The notes beneath the pieces are model-generated. The model was not told where the DNA came from. It did not search any database and saw nothing but the letters and a program-made list of their open reading frames with translations. The position numbers and the translations under genes were made by a program. A stretch of DNA of 64,000 nt from Nonomuraea spiralis (lineage in GTDB: Bacteria; Actinomycetota; Actinomycetes; Streptosporangiales; Streptosporangiaceae), in contig NZ_BMRC01000021.1 of NCBI RefSeq assembly GCF_014648435.1, forward strand, positions 1-64,000, read 5' to 3'. Below, piece after piece: positions 17,049 to 26,546 of the stretch; position 1 is the stretch's first letter; each line of letters begins with the position of its first letter.

Positions 17049-19025
17049 TCAGCTCGCGACGCACGGGCCGTCGCAGACGTCGGCGACCACGCCGGTCTTG
17101 AGGAACACCGACTTCTGGAGCTGGGCGGCCGGGGTCCTGCGGGGCTTCTCGTGGGGGTCCTCGCCCTGCGTGGGCGGTGTGTTGGTGAGCGGCGGCGCGG
17201 GGGCGCCGCTGTCCCACATCACCAGGGCCGAGCCCGGGTAGGCCCGGCCGCGGATCTCCGGGATGCCCCAGAACGGCACGGCGTCCGGGCTGCGTCCCGG
17301 GGCGAGGGCCGGGGTCAGCAGCCGGGCCCCGGCGGTACGGGCCTCGACCTCGGCGGTGACCGTGGCCACCTGGTGGTCGCCGAAGGCCACGTGCATGAGC
17401 ACCCAGTGCCGCGGCGTGCCCGGGTAGGGCTGGTCGGTCAGGTGGGCGGCGTAGCCGCCGGCCTCGCCGCGGTCCCACAACATCTGCATGAGGGCCAGGA
17501 TGAGCTGCTGGTCCAGCTTGTCGGGGTACGCGCGGTCGAGGGCGGCCTGGAAGGGGGCCGCGTCGGCGCTGCGGTTGAACAGCGTGCTGTAGTTCATGCC
17601 GGTCACGCCGAGCACGCCGCGCTCGATGTCCTTCGACAACGCGACCAGCGCGCCGCCCAGGATGCCGCCCTGGCTGTTGCCGTCGTACACGAGGCCCTTG
17701 CGGGTGTCGATCAGGGGACGGCCGCGGGCGGTGCGGAAGGCCGGGTGGGCGGCGAAGCCGTCGGGGGCGGTCATGGCGCGGCCCAGGAACATGAAGTTCA
17801 GGAATCCCTGGAGGGTGCGGTCGGGGATCGTGCCGAAGCGCGAGATGTCGGTGAAGACGGTGACGACGTGGGGGATGTCCTCGTCGGCCATGCCGATCCA
17901 CTTGGTGGCGCAGAAGAGGAAGCCGTGCTCCTGGGCCATGGTCTTCACGTTCGAGGCGCCGACCTCCGAATGCCTGCCGAGCAGGCCGTGGCCGTACAGG
18001 GAGGGGCGGGCGGGGCGGTCGAAGGCGACGCGGGGGATCTCGCAGCGGAAGGGCGCGACCTGCTCGTTGCCGGGCAGGCGGGCGGGCAGGCCGTCGGGGC
18101 CGCGGTTGAGCGCCGAGCCGGGCGGGCCACCCGGCCGGTCGAGGTAGCTCGGCACGCGGACGGTGCCCTCGACCCGGCGGGCGATCTGGGCGTCCTGCTC
18201 AGGGGTGAGGTCGGTGACCGCCGTGACCTCGAACGCGGGCGCGTGGCCGCGCAGCGCGCGCAGGGCGTCGTCGCGCATGGCCAGCGCCGGACCGGCCAGG
18301 CTGCGGGCGCTGGCGACGGTGAAGTCCCAGGCCAGGTAGAGGCCGCTGGTGCCGACGCCGGCCCGGCGCAGCGCGGACAGCGTGGGCTGGAGGGCGCGGC
18401 GGCGGTCGTACAGGTCGTGGCCCGGGGGCAGGGGCGGGCCGACCACGGCGGCGAAGGCGGCGTTCGGCGGGATCGGGGCGCCGGCGGCGTCGCGCAGGTC
18501 ACGCAGGGCGACGGCGTACCGGTGGCCCTCACGCAGGTTGCGGGCCGGACGGACGATCAGCGCCTGGCGGTCGGCGGGCGCGTTCGCGTCCAGCTCGGCC
18601 CAGTACGGCCAGCGCTCCCCCGTCGCGGTGTCCAGCAACACGATGGGCGCGTTCCGGTCCAGCGACCGGCCGATGTCGGTGATCGGCGCGGCCCCGGTCC
18701 TGGCCAGGTCGAGCCCCGGCACCCTGGCCAGCAACATCGAGCCGGGCGAGAAGCCGTCGTTCCTGTTCCACTCGCCGGGCGCGATCGGCACGCCCGCGGC
18801 GGAGACCGGCGTCGAACCGGCCGACAAGGCCACCCTGCGGCCCGTGGCGGTGCCCCGGTCGGCGACGGTGAACCAGTCGTTCGGGAACGGGAGCAGGCAG
18901 GCGGCCGGGTCGATGGGATCGCAGCCGGACGGTTCCGGGGCCGCCGACGCCGGTGACGCGGGTGGCGTCGTGAGCGTCGCGCAGGCCAGGGCGAGGACGG
19001 TGAGAAGACGGGGAAGGACGCGCAC
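17049..19025 (-). CDS. Secreted protein with alpha/beta-hydrolase-type nucleophile motif
   Basis: A 658-residue secreted protein of unknown function. The signal peptide starts at GTG 19025 (RVLPRLLTVLALACATL, cleavage near A-S-A-A). The mature start CDPIDPAACLLPFPNDWFT is a recognisable exported-protein opening. A nucleophile elbow GNSQGG lies near residue 470, preceded by LVYD, and HGLLGRHSE may provide an oxyanion loop, so it is probably an esterase or lipase-like hydrolase. Six or more Cys suggest disulfides. A longer open frame starts at 19133 but lacks a signal at its start. It converges with the GNAT gene. Confidence 0.75.
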   Translation of the reverse strand: MRVLPRLLTVLALACATLTTPPASPASAAPEPSGCDPIDPAACLLPFPNDWFTVADRGTATGRRVALSAGSTPVSAAGVPIAPGEWNRNDGFSPGSMLLARVPGLDLARTGAAPITDIGRSLDRNAPIVLLDTATGERWPYWAELDANAPADRQALIVRPARNLREGHRYAVALRDLRDAAGAPIPPNAAFAAVVGPPLPPGHDLYDRRRALQPTLSALRRAGVGTSGLYLAWDFTVASARSLAGPALAMRDDALRALRGHAPAFEVTAVTDLTPEQDAQIARRVEGTVRVPSYLDRPGGPPGSALNRGPDGLPARLPGNEQVAPFRCEIPRVAFDRPARPSLYGHGLLGRHSEVGASNVKTMAQEHGFLFCATKWIGMADEDIPHVVTVFTDISRFGTIPDRTLQGFLNFMFLGRAMTAPDGFAAHPAFRTARGRPLIDTRKGLVYDGNSQGGILGGALVALSKDIERGVLGVTGMNYSTLFNRSADAAPFQAALDRAYPDKLDQQLILALMQMLWDRGEAGGYAAHLTDQPYPGTPRHWVLMHVAFGDHQVATVTAEVEARTAGARLLTPALAPGRSPDAVPFWGIPEIRGRAYPGSALVMWDSGAPAPPLTNTPPTQGEDPHEKPRRTPAAQLQKSVFLKTGVVADVCDGPCVAS

Positions 19026-19248
19026 GGGCACCTCGGGAAGCTGATCGAGGCCGGGGGTTCGGGCCATGGTGGATCGTGCTCGCGCCGCCGTCAATGGCTT
19101 CACGGAATGCCGTTCAGATTTGTGAGGCGTCACAGATTTGACCGCGCGGATTTACCGCCGTGTCCAGTTCACAGAAGGACGAGCAGGGCTCATCGTCATG
19201 TCTGCGAATTCAAACGACATCGAACGACGCGAGCCACGTGGAGTGATG

Positions 19249-20379
19249 ATGCGCCGTCGTACCTTCATCAGGACCGTCTCCGCGGCGGTCGCGTTCTCCG
19301 GGGCGATGTGGCACGATGCCGTCGCCTCCGCGGCGGGGGCGGGCGTGAGCCCGTACGGGCCGCTCGGCGCCCCGGACGTCAACGGCATGGCGCTGCCCGC
19401 CGGATTCACCAGCCGGGTGGTGGCCAGGTCGGGCCGGGTCGTCGGCGGCACGCTGTGGCACCCCGCTCCTGACGGCGGCGCGTGCTTCGCCGACGGCTCC
19501 GGCTGGATCTACGTGTCCAACTCCGAGGTGCCGCTCGTGGGCGGGACCTCGGCGATCAAGTTCAGGGCCGACGGCTCGATCGACCGGGCGTACCGGATCC
19601 TGAGCGGCACGAACCTCAACTGCGCGGGCGGCGCGACCCCGTGGGGCACCTGGCTGTCCTGCGAGGAGATCTTCCGCGGCAAGGTCTACGAGACCGACCC
19701 GTACGGCAACCGAGGGGCCCAGCAGCGCCCCGAGATGGGCAAGTTCAAGCACGAGGCGGCGGCCTGCGACCCCGACCACCGGGTGGTCTACCTGACCGAG
19801 GACGAGAGCGACGGCTGCTTCTACCGCTTCACCCCCACCACCTGGGGCGACCTGTCCAGTGGCCGGCTCGACGTGCTGTGCGGGCTCGGCGGCGACAACG
19901 TCGAGTGGCGGCCCGTGCCCGACGCGACGCCCGGCGTCTTCGACACGCAGACCCGCAACCAGGTCTCCGCGGCCCGCCGCTTCGGCGGCGGCGAGGGTTG
20001 CCACTACGCCGCCGGGATCTGCTACTTCACCGCGAAGGGCGACCGAAAGGTCTGGGCCTACGACACCGCCCGGCAGACGGTCACCGCCGTCTACGAGGGC
20101 GGCGGCACCCTCGACGGCGTCGACAACATCACCGGCCGCCCGTCCGGCGACCTGTACGTGGCCGAGGACGGCGGCAACATGGAGATCAACATCATCACGC
20201 CCGACCGCGTGGTCGCCCCCGTCATGCGCCTGGACGGCCAGGCCAAGTCGGAGATCACCGGGCCTGCGTTCTCCCCCGACGGCACCCGGCTCTACTTCTC
20301 CTCCCAGCGCGGCACCAGCGGCGAGACCGCCGGGACGGGCGGGATCACGTACGAGGTGACCGGGCCCTTCCGCCGCTGA
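19249..20379 (+). CDS. Tat-exported PhoX/DUF839-like phosphatase family protein
   Basis: A 376-residue protein with a twin-arginine signal RRRTFIRTVSAAVAFSGAMW. The mature part is a beta-propeller-like PhoX/DUF839 protein: CAGGATPWGTWLSCEE, FKHEAAACDP and VYLTEDESDGCFYRF are family landmarks whose acidic and Cys/Glu residues bind calcium and iron in PhoX. It lacks the length of full PhoX (over 600 residues), so phosphatase activity is not certain. GGAG lies 5 bases before ATG 19249; an in-frame ATG at 19198 would add 17 residues. It is divergent from the secreted hydrolase-like gene. Confidence 0.8.
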   Translation: MRRRTFIRTVSAAVAFSGAMWHDAVASAAGAGVSPYGPLGAPDVNGMALPAGFTSRVVARSGRVVGGTLWHPAPDGGACFADGSGWIYVSNSEVPLVGGTSAIKFRADGSIDRAYRILSGTNLNCAGGATPWGTWLSCEEIFRGKVYETDPYGNRGAQQRPEMGKFKHEAAACDPDHRVVYLTEDESDGCFYRFTPTTWGDLSSGRLDVLCGLGGDNVEWRPVPDATPGVFDTQTRNQVSAARRFGGGEGCHYAAGICYFTAKGDRKVWAYDTARQTVTAVYEGGGTLDGVDNITGRPSGDLYVAEDGGNMEINIITPDRVVAPVMRLDGQAKSEITGPAFSPDGTRLYFSSQRGTSGETAGTGGITYEVTGPFRR

Positions 20380-20424
20380 CCAGCACGGCTTCCGCACCCC
20401 CCATCCCTGCCGGAAGGAGTCCTC

Positions 20425-21282
20425 ATGGTCCGACGGTTGCTCGTCCTGCTCTCCGCGACCGCCCTGGTACTCGGCGTCGCGGTCCCCGTCCACGCCGCCC
20501 GGAGCGAGGTGTACGTGGCGCTCGGCGACTCCGCGGCCTCCGGCCCCCTGGTGCCCAACCAGGTGGTGCCCGACCTCGGCTGCTGGCGTTCCGACCGCAA
20601 CTACGCCCACCTGACCGCCCAGGCCATCGGCGCCGCCACGTTCAGGGACGTCACCTGCTCCGGCGCCAAGACCCGCGACATGTACAACTCCCAGGGCACC
20701 GACCTCGGCAGCGTGGCGCCCCAGCTCGACGCGCTCAGCTCGGACACGACCCTGGTCACGGTGCAGATCGGCGCCAACGACGTGGGCCTGACCGGCTTCA
20801 TCGAGGACTGCCTGAACCTGCTGCCCCCGCCCGTCGGCGACGCCTGCAACGACGACTACGTCGTCGACGGCCAGGACTCCTGGCGGGTCAAGACCGACGC
20901 CCTGCGTCCCAAGCTGACCACGCTGGTGAACGACATCCGCGCCCGCTCCCCGCGTGCCCGGATCTTCGTGGTCGGCTACGCCACGTACGCGCCGCCGAAC
21001 GGCTGCTACCCGACCGTCCCGATCATCAAGGCCGACGCCAACTACATCCGGGCCACGCTCCAGTACTTCAACCGGATGCTGGCCGAGCAGGCCGCCGCCG
21101 CCGGGGTGGCGTTCGTCGACCTGCAGACGCCGAGCGTGGGCCACGACCCGTGCAAGGCCCCGGGCGTGCGCTGGATCGAGCCGTACGTGCCGGCCTCGCC
21201 CGCGGCGCCGTTCCACCCCAACGGTCTCGGGATGCGGAACTTCGCGACCGTGGTGACCGCCGCGGTGTCCGGGGCTCTCTGA
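20425..21282 (+). CDS. Secreted SGNH/GDSL lipase
   Basis: A 285-residue extracellular lipase/esterase. It has a signal peptide (MVRRLLVLLSATALVLGVAV, cleavage near V-H-A-A), block I ALGDSAASG with the catalytic Ser, block III GANDVGL and block V PFHPNGLGM with the catalytic His; Cys pairs match Streptomyces lipases of this type. RBS GGAAGGAG 6 bases before ATG. It follows the PhoX-like gene by 45 bases and could be co-transcribed, giving a secreted phosphate/lipid ester scavenging pair. Confidence 0.9.
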   Translation: MVRRLLVLLSATALVLGVAVPVHAARSEVYVALGDSAASGPLVPNQVVPDLGCWRSDRNYAHLTAQAIGAATFRDVTCSGAKTRDMYNSQGTDLGSVAPQLDALSSDTTLVTVQIGANDVGLTGFIEDCLNLLPPPVGDACNDDYVVDGQDSWRVKTDALRPKLTTLVNDIRARSPRARIFVVGYATYAPPNGCYPTVPIIKADANYIRATLQYFNRMLAEQAAAAGVAFVDLQTPSVGHDPCKAPGVRWIEPYVPASPAAPFHPNGLGMRNFATVVTAAVSGAL

Positions 21283-21300
21283 GCGGCGCCGGGACCCGGC

Positions 21301-22506
21301 TCACCTGCCGTGCTGGCGCCTGGCCGCGAGGGCCGCGCCGATGCGCTGGAGGTGGGCCGGGTCCACGGGGTCCAGGCCGGTCAGGCTGACGGCCCTGCGC
21401 AGGCGGTAGTCGACCGTGTTGGGGTGCACGTGCAGCAGTTCGGCCGTGCGCCGCCGGTCGAGGCCGTTGTCCAGGTAGACCGTGAGCGTCCTGAGCAGGT
21501 CGGGGTTGTCGAGCAGCGGGTCGAGCAGGCCGGCGAGCACGGCGGTGGCCTGGCTCGGCCGGGTGAGCTGGTACTCCAGCAGCACGTCGGCCAGCCGGTA
21601 GGCGCCGGGCGGCTGCTCGAAGACCCGTACCACCTCCAGGACCTCCTCGGCCAGCTTGACGGCCTCCGGAACACCGTCCGGCGGGGCGATCTCGGCCGCC
21701 GCCCACACGGGCACCCCGGCCGCCTTGCCCATCCCGGCGGCCGTCTCGCCGACCTCGTACCAGTCGGGGTCCTCGCCGGTGATCGGCACGAACACCAGGC
21801 CGCCCGTGGTGTCCAGCACCGACAACACCGGCTCGGCGGCGCCCCGCCGGAGCGCCGTCCTGATCCGGTGGAGCTTGCGGCGGCCCGCGATCGAGCCGCC
21901 CGGCTCGTCCCGCTCCTCGTCGGGATGCCGGCCGACCGCGAGCGCCAGCACCAGGTAGCGCGGCGCCAGCCGCACCCCGGCGAGCGCCTCCCGGTCGCCG
22001 CCGAGCAGCGCCGACACCGCGGCGTGCATCGCGTGCTGCTCGTGGCTGAGCATGCCCTCGCGCTCCTCCAGGTACGCCGTGCACACGGCGGCCGTCACCG
22101 ACTCGGTGTAGAGGAGGATGAGCCGGTTGGCCGCCAGCACGTCCTCGAAGTCGGCGGGCGTGGCCGTGGCGAACAGGTGCTCCCACACCTTGCGCGCGCC
22201 CAGGTGGTAGGCGGCCAGCAGGGCCTCCAGCGGCACGCCCTCCTGGGCGCGGCGGGCCGCCGACGAGCGCAGCGGCGCCAGCTCGGCCCTGGTGGGCGGG
22301 CGGCGGTCGCGGAACATGCGGGCGATCAGGCGCAGGTTGTGCTCGGTGATGCCGGTGATCTCGCCGTCGAGCTCCTCCTTCGGCAGCCGCCGGTAGAGGG
22401 GGATCTCCTCGGCGAAGCCGCGTACGAGCTGCCTGGCCAGCTTGGCGGTCTGGCGTTCGAGCAACTCGTGCGCGACACACCCGGCCAGGGTGAGGGCACG
22501 GACCAC
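21301..22506 (-). CDS. PucR/CdaR-type transcriptional regulator
   Basis: A 401-residue regulator ending in the PucR C-terminal helix-turn-helix (RRTAELLHVHPNTVDYRLRR near residue 360), preceded by a GGDEF-like/CdaR central domain and an N-terminal RsbR-like helical part (EEIPLYRRLPKEEL). Such proteins usually activate genes for amino acid, purine or polyol catabolism in response to a ligand. GTG start with GGAAGGG 8 bases upstream. It is encoded convergently with the lipase. Its target is unknown. Confidence 0.87.
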   Translation of the reverse strand: MVRALTLAGCVAHELLERQTAKLARQLVRGFAEEIPLYRRLPKEELDGEITGITEHNLRLIARMFRDRRPPTRAELAPLRSSAARRAQEGVPLEALLAAYHLGARKVWEHLFATATPADFEDVLAANRLILLYTESVTAAVCTAYLEEREGMLSHEQHAMHAAVSALLGGDREALAGVRLAPRYLVLALAVGRHPDEERDEPGGSIAGRRKLHRIRTALRRGAAEPVLSVLDTTGGLVFVPITGEDPDWYEVGETAAGMGKAAGVPVWAAAEIAPPDGVPEAVKLAEEVLEVVRVFEQPPGAYRLADVLLEYQLTRPSQATAVLAGLLDPLLDNPDLLRTLTVYLDNGLDRRRTAELLHVHPNTVDYRLRRAVSLTGLDPVDPAHLQRIGAALAARRQHGR

Positions 22507-22540
22507 GTTCCGAACCCTTCCAGAACATCCGTCTTCAGTG

Positions 22541-22569
22541 AAGGCCCCGCCGACGCGCGGCGGGGCCTT
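22541..22569 (-). terminator. Strong hairpin terminator of the secreted-protein gene
   Basis: AAGGCCCCGCCG-acgcg-CGGCGGGGCCTT is a perfect 12-bp stem with a 5-base loop lying 24 bases past the stop codon of the gene at 22593-23075. No T-run follows, as is common in actinobacteria. It also separates that transcript from the PucR gene. Confidence 0.75.
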
Positions 22570-22592
22570 GGCTGATCCGGTCGCCGGTCAGG

Positions 22593-23075
22593 TCACTGCC
22601 TGGTCAGCTTGAGCTGGACCGTGTAGGAGTAGTCCGTCTCGTCGTGGCCCTGGACGAGGCTCATCTCGGTCGTGTCCGCGCCGACGGCCAAGCCCGCGCA
22701 GACCGAGCCGTGGGCGGTGGCCTTGCCCAGGCTGTCGCCCTGGCCGACGGCCGGCGGGGTTACCTCGCGCAGGTCGAACTTGACGTCCCCGCTGCCCACG
22801 AGCAGCGTGGAGGGGAACTCGAAGTCGGCCGGGTCGCCGTCGCCGCCGGTCTTCATCGAGAAGTAGTTCGCGTTGAACTTGGGGAACAGGTTGCCGTCGA
22901 CCAGGAAGCGGAGCTCGTCCTTGCCGTCGCGTTCCGCCACGTTGTTGGCGTCGAGGTCGTACAGGGTGACGACACACGAGGCGGTCGTGGCGGCGGCGGG
23001 GCCGGCGGCCAGGGCCACCGGAGCAACGACGCCGGCGGCCAGGGCGAACGTGGTGATCAGTCGGTGAGCGTGCAT
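22593..23075 (-). CDS. Small secreted protein of unknown function
   Basis: A 160-residue protein with a Sec signal (MHAHRLITTFALAAGVVAPVALA, cleavage near A-A-A-T). The mature part begins TASCVVTLYDLDANNVAERDG and is beta-rich with two Cys, ending SYTVQLKLTRQ; it resembles small exported beta-sandwich proteins of actinomycetes (the phrase on DGKDELRFLVDG suggests a C2-like or jelly-roll fold). GAAGGA lies 9 bases before ATG 23075. Function unknown. Confidence 0.75.
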   Translation of the reverse strand: MHAHRLITTFALAAGVVAPVALAAGPAAATTASCVVTLYDLDANNVAERDGKDELRFLVDGNLFPKFNANYFSMKTGGDGDPADFEFPSTLLVGSGDVKFDLREVTPPAVGQGDSLGKATAHGSVCAGLAVGADTTEMSLVQGHDETDYSYTVQLKLTRQ

Positions 23076-23247
23076 GCTGTCGTGTCCTTCGGTCCGCGTA
23101 CGCTTCGCGGCTGTCGCGAAGCTCGGCATCAGAGTGCGGAGGGCATCGTGAGCACATCGTGAGAGCTCAGGTCAGTGGCGCGGGACACGCCCTTTCTGTG
23201 GCTTTTGACACAGCCGGTCCGGGTTCGCGCGCCTACTGTCGTCGGGC

Positions 23248-26200
23248 ATGGGAGACTCGCTGACCCTGCTCCTGCTGGGGCCGCCCGACCTGGCCGTCGG
23301 GGGCGCGCCGGTGGGCATCCGTTCGGCCAAGTCCAAGGCCCTGCTCTGCTATCTCGCCACCACGACCGGGCCGCGCCCGCGCTCGGAGCTGGCCGCGCTG
23401 CTGTGGGGGGAGCGTCCCGACGCCAACGCGCGCGGCAGCCTGCGGCTGGCCCTGTCGGAGCTGCGCAGGGAGGTCGGCGGGTGGCTCGACATCGGCCGCG
23501 AGCACGTGTGCTTCCGCGGCGGCGACGGCTGTTTCGTGGACCACCGGCAGCTCGTCGGCGGCTCGACGGTCGCGCAGGCGCTGCGGTTGTGGCGCGGGGA
23601 GTTCCTGGACGGCGTCTGCATCGGCGACGCCCCCGCCTTCGCGGGCTGGCTGGAGGACGAGCGCCGGCGGGTGCGCACGCTGCTGCGCGAGCTGCTGGTG
23701 GAGGCCGGGGCCGACGGTTCCGCGCAGGTGGTGCGGCTGGCGCGGATCGTGGCCGGGCTGGACCCGTTCGACGAGGAGGCGCACCGGCTGCTGATGACGT
23801 CCCTGGCCAGGGCGGGGAACCGGGCGGCGGCGCTGGCCTGCTACGACGGCCTGCGCCGCCGGTTGGCCGCCGAGCTGGGCGTCGCGCCTGCGCCGGAGAC
23901 GCAGGCCGTCCGTCGCGATCTGGTCCCGTACGCGGTCGCGCCTTCGCGGCTCTCTCTGCCCGTTCCGGGCTCCGAGCTGGTCGGACGTGAGGAAGAGGTG
24001 CGGCGGGTGCGGGAGCTGACGGCGCGGCGGCGGCTGGTGACGCTGGTCGGGCCCGGCGGGGTCGGCAAGACCAGGCTGGCCGTCGCCGCCGCCGCTGAGG
24101 AGCGGGAGGTGGCGTTCGTCTCGTTCGTGGGCGTACGTCCAGAGGCGGCCGTCACGACGCTGGCCCGCCGCCTCGGTGTGGACCTCTCGCCCCCGCGTCC
24201 CGCCCTCGACCTCCTGCTGTCCGCGCTCGTCGGCCGCCGGCTCCTCCTCGTGCTGGACAACCTGGAACACCTTCCCGGCTTCGACCCGGTCGTCGGCGAG
24301 ATCCTGCGGGCGGCCCCCCGCGTACGGGTCCTGGCGACCAGCAGGCGGCGTCCGGACCTGCCCGGCCAGGTGGCCGTCGAGGTGGCGGGGTTGCCTGGGC
24401 CGGCCGCCGAGGCGCTGTTCGCGGCCAGGGCGATCAGGGCGCAGCCGTCGTTCGACCCCGATGGGGAGGCCGCCCTGGTGGCCGCGATCTGCGCCGCCAC
24501 CTGCGGTTTCCCGCTGGCCATCGAGCTGGCGGCCGGGTTGCTGCGCGCCGTGCCGTGCGCCGAGCTGGCCCGGCGGCTGGGCGTGGACCTGGGGCTCCTG
24601 TCCGCCGCGGGCCCCGCCGTACGGCCGCGGCACGCGTGCATGGGCACGGTCTTCGAGACGTCCTGGAGCCTGCTCGGGCCGCCGGAGCGGGCGGCGCTGG
24701 CCGCGTTGTCGGTGTTCGGGGGCGGCTGCACGCTGGCCCACGCCCTGGAGGTCACCGGTACGACCCCGCAGGTCCTGGTCCGCCTGGTCGACCACAGCAT
24801 GCTCCACCTCACCCCGTCCGGCCGGTACGCGGTCCACCCGCTCGTCCAGCAGTTCGCCGCCGCCCGCCTGGCCGAGGACCCGGCGGCCCAGGAGGCGGCG
24901 CGGAGCCGGCACGCGGCCTGCTTCGCCCGCCTGCTCGACCGGCACGCCACCGCCCTCCAGGACGCGGCCGACACCGAGGCTCCCCGGGTGCTCGGCGCCG
25001 ACCTGGACAACATCAGGACGGCCTCGGCCTGCTCGGACGACCCCGCCTTCCTCGACCGCTACTGGACGTTGTGCCTGCGGTTACGCCTGTACGAGGAGTC
25101 GGCGGCCATCGTGCGCCACCGGCTGGACGAGACCGTCCACGTGCCGTACCTGCGGGCGCGGTGGCTCCGGATGGCGGGGGTCAGCGCGTACCAGCTGGCC
25201 AGGGAAGGGGAGGCGGCCCGCCTGGCCAGGGCGGCGCTGGACGCCCTCGGCGAGCCGCTGCCCGCCCGTCCCCTCGCCTGCGCGCCGGCCGCCGCCGCCC
25301 GGCAGGTCGTCCACCGGCTCAGGCCGCCCCGGCGGACGGACGCGGCGGGCCCCGAGGCCGCCGAGGCGCTCTCACTGCTGGCCCGGCTCGCCTACCACCA
25401 GCAGGACCTGCCCACGATGCTGGCGGCCTCGCTGCGCCAGCTCAACGCCGCAGAACGCGCGGCCGACCCCGCGCTGCGGGCCGAGGCGTACGCGAACTTC
25501 GCCACGATCGCGCGGATCGCCGGGCGCGGCCGCCTCGCCGGACGCTACGGCGAGCTGGCCGACCGGGCCCTCGCCGCCGTCCCGCACCCGACGGAGGCGG
25601 CGAACCGGGCCCGGCTGGCACGCGGGCTGGACCAGCTCCACTCGGGCGCGTTCGGGGCGGCCCGGCGCTCGTTCGCCGAGGGCCGGGCACGGACGCTGGA
25701 CCCGAGGATGGCGGAGAACTGCGCGGGCATGCTGGCCGAGACCGCGCTCTGGCAGGGGGAGTTCGCCGAGGCGGTGGCGCTGTTCGCGGAGACCGAGGAG
25801 CTGTCGGTCAGGCGGGTGGGCGGCGACGACATCGGCCGCCACTGGTGCCTGGCGGGCCGCGCCGAGGCGCTGCTGCGGCTCGACGGCGTGCCCGCCGAGC
25901 GGATCGGGGAGGCGGTGACGGCCGCCCGCGCGTCCACGGACCGCAGGCGGGCGCTCGCGGACCGGCTCGGGCTCCGCGACGGCCCGGTCCTGCGCACGAT
26001 CCAGGAGATGCGCCTCCTGACCGCCTCCGCCCGCCTCACCCTCCGTCCCGCCCTGGAGGTACGGGGAGCCTCCCTCGTGGAGGTGCGGGGAGCGCTGGTC
26101 AGGGTGCTCGCGCTGGCGGACGGCCTGCCCTCGGCCCAGCCCGGCATGCTGGAGTGCTGGTCCGGCCTGGCGGAGCTGCTGTGGCACGTACGCGACCACG

Positions 26201-26433
26201 TGGACCGCGCGACCGCCCGCCGCCTCCACGCCTTCCTGACCGCCTACCTGGGCCGCAACCCCGGCGCCGCCGCCAGGATCGGATGGGCCCGCGCCCTGAC
26301 GCTGGCCGCCGCGGGCAGGAGGGGAGCCGCCGTACGGGCCGCCGGGCAGGCGATGACGGCCGCCGCCCGCCTGGCCTCGCCCTATGACCGGCGAAGGGCG
26401 GCGGATCTGCTCCGGCGCCTGGACCGGGCGTGA
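23248..26433 (+). CDS. AfsR-like regulator (BTAD, NB-ARC ATPase, TPR)
   Basis: A 1061-residue regulator. An N-terminal winged-helix domain (LLLGPPDLAVGGAPV) and BTAD region (DPFDEEAHRLLMTSLARAGN, residues 170-190) precede a STAND NTPase with Walker A GPGGVGKTR near 270 and Walker B LLLVLDNLEHL near 333; the last 500 residues are TPR-like helices. It has the same design as the 494-3583 gene but diverged sequence (for example RSAKSKALLCYLA at the helix start). It lies directly upstream of a GH9 cellulase, separated by 113 bases with an operator, so read-through cannot be excluded. Confidence 0.88.
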   Translation: MGDSLTLLLLGPPDLAVGGAPVGIRSAKSKALLCYLATTTGPRPRSELAALLWGERPDANARGSLRLALSELRREVGGWLDIGREHVCFRGGDGCFVDHRQLVGGSTVAQALRLWRGEFLDGVCIGDAPAFAGWLEDERRRVRTLLRELLVEAGADGSAQVVRLARIVAGLDPFDEEAHRLLMTSLARAGNRAAALACYDGLRRRLAAELGVAPAPETQAVRRDLVPYAVAPSRLSLPVPGSELVGREEEVRRVRELTARRRLVTLVGPGGVGKTRLAVAAAAEEREVAFVSFVGVRPEAAVTTLARRLGVDLSPPRPALDLLLSALVGRRLLLVLDNLEHLPGFDPVVGEILRAAPRVRVLATSRRRPDLPGQVAVEVAGLPGPAAEALFAARAIRAQPSFDPDGEAALVAAICAATCGFPLAIELAAGLLRAVPCAELARRLGVDLGLLSAAGPAVRPRHACMGTVFETSWSLLGPPERAALAALSVFGGGCTLAHALEVTGTTPQVLVRLVDHSMLHLTPSGRYAVHPLVQQFAAARLAEDPAAQEAARSRHAACFARLLDRHATALQDAADTEAPRVLGADLDNIRTASACSDDPAFLDRYWTLCLRLRLYEESAAIVRHRLDETVHVPYLRARWLRMAGVSAYQLAREGEAARLARAALDALGEPLPARPLACAPAAAARQVVHRLRPPRRTDAAGPEAAEALSLLARLAYHQQDLPTMLAASLRQLNAAERAADPALRAEAYANFATIARIAGRGRLAGRYGELADRALAAVPHPTEAANRARLARGLDQLHSGAFGAARRSFAEGRARTLDPRMAENCAGMLAETALWQGEFAEAVALFAETEELSVRRVGGDDIGRHWCLAGRAEALLRLDGVPAERIGEAVTAARASTDRRRALADRLGLRDGPVLRTIQEMRLLTASARLTLRPALEVRGASLVEVRGALVRVLALADGLPSAQPGMLECWSGLAELLWHVRDHVDRATARRLHAFLTAYLGRNPGAAARIGWARALTLAAAGRRGAAVRAAGQAMTAAARLASPYDRRRAADLLRRLDRA

Positions 26434-26442
26434 AAGTTTCAC
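26430..26442. promoter_or_regulatory. GAAAGTTTC palindrome upstream of the cellulase gene
   Basis: GTGAAA-G-TTTCAC is a perfect 13-base palindrome overlapping the stop codon of the AfsR-like gene, about 75 bases before the CelR-type box. The 12-base core GAAAGTTTCACC recurs at 50273 in front of a glycosidase gene. Confidence 0.4.
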
Positions 26443-26514
26443 CGTCTTCGAGCGCCGATGCCATGCACCCGTTGACGGGGCACCGGCGGCCAAGGAGGAT
26501 CGGGATCGCTCCAT

Positions 26515-26528
26515 TGGGAGCGCTCCCA
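26515..26528. promoter_or_regulatory. CelR/CebR-type operator (TGGGAGCGCTCCCA)
   Basis: A perfect 14-bp palindrome 18 bases before the cellulase ATG. It is identical to the published recognition sequence of the LacI-family cellulase repressor CelR of Thermobifida (CebR in Streptomyces), which is released by cellobiose. It predicts repression of the GH9 gene without cellulose. The repressor gene itself is not obvious in this window. Confidence 0.9.
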
Positions 26529-26546
26529 ACCCCCCGAAGGACCTCC

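Noticed and set aside
19121..19134. CRP-like TGTGA-N4-TCACA in the divergent region upstream of the PhoX-like gene
   Set aside because: Spacer is 4 rather than the usual 6 bases, so I cannot support a CRP site; a short chance palindrome is possible.
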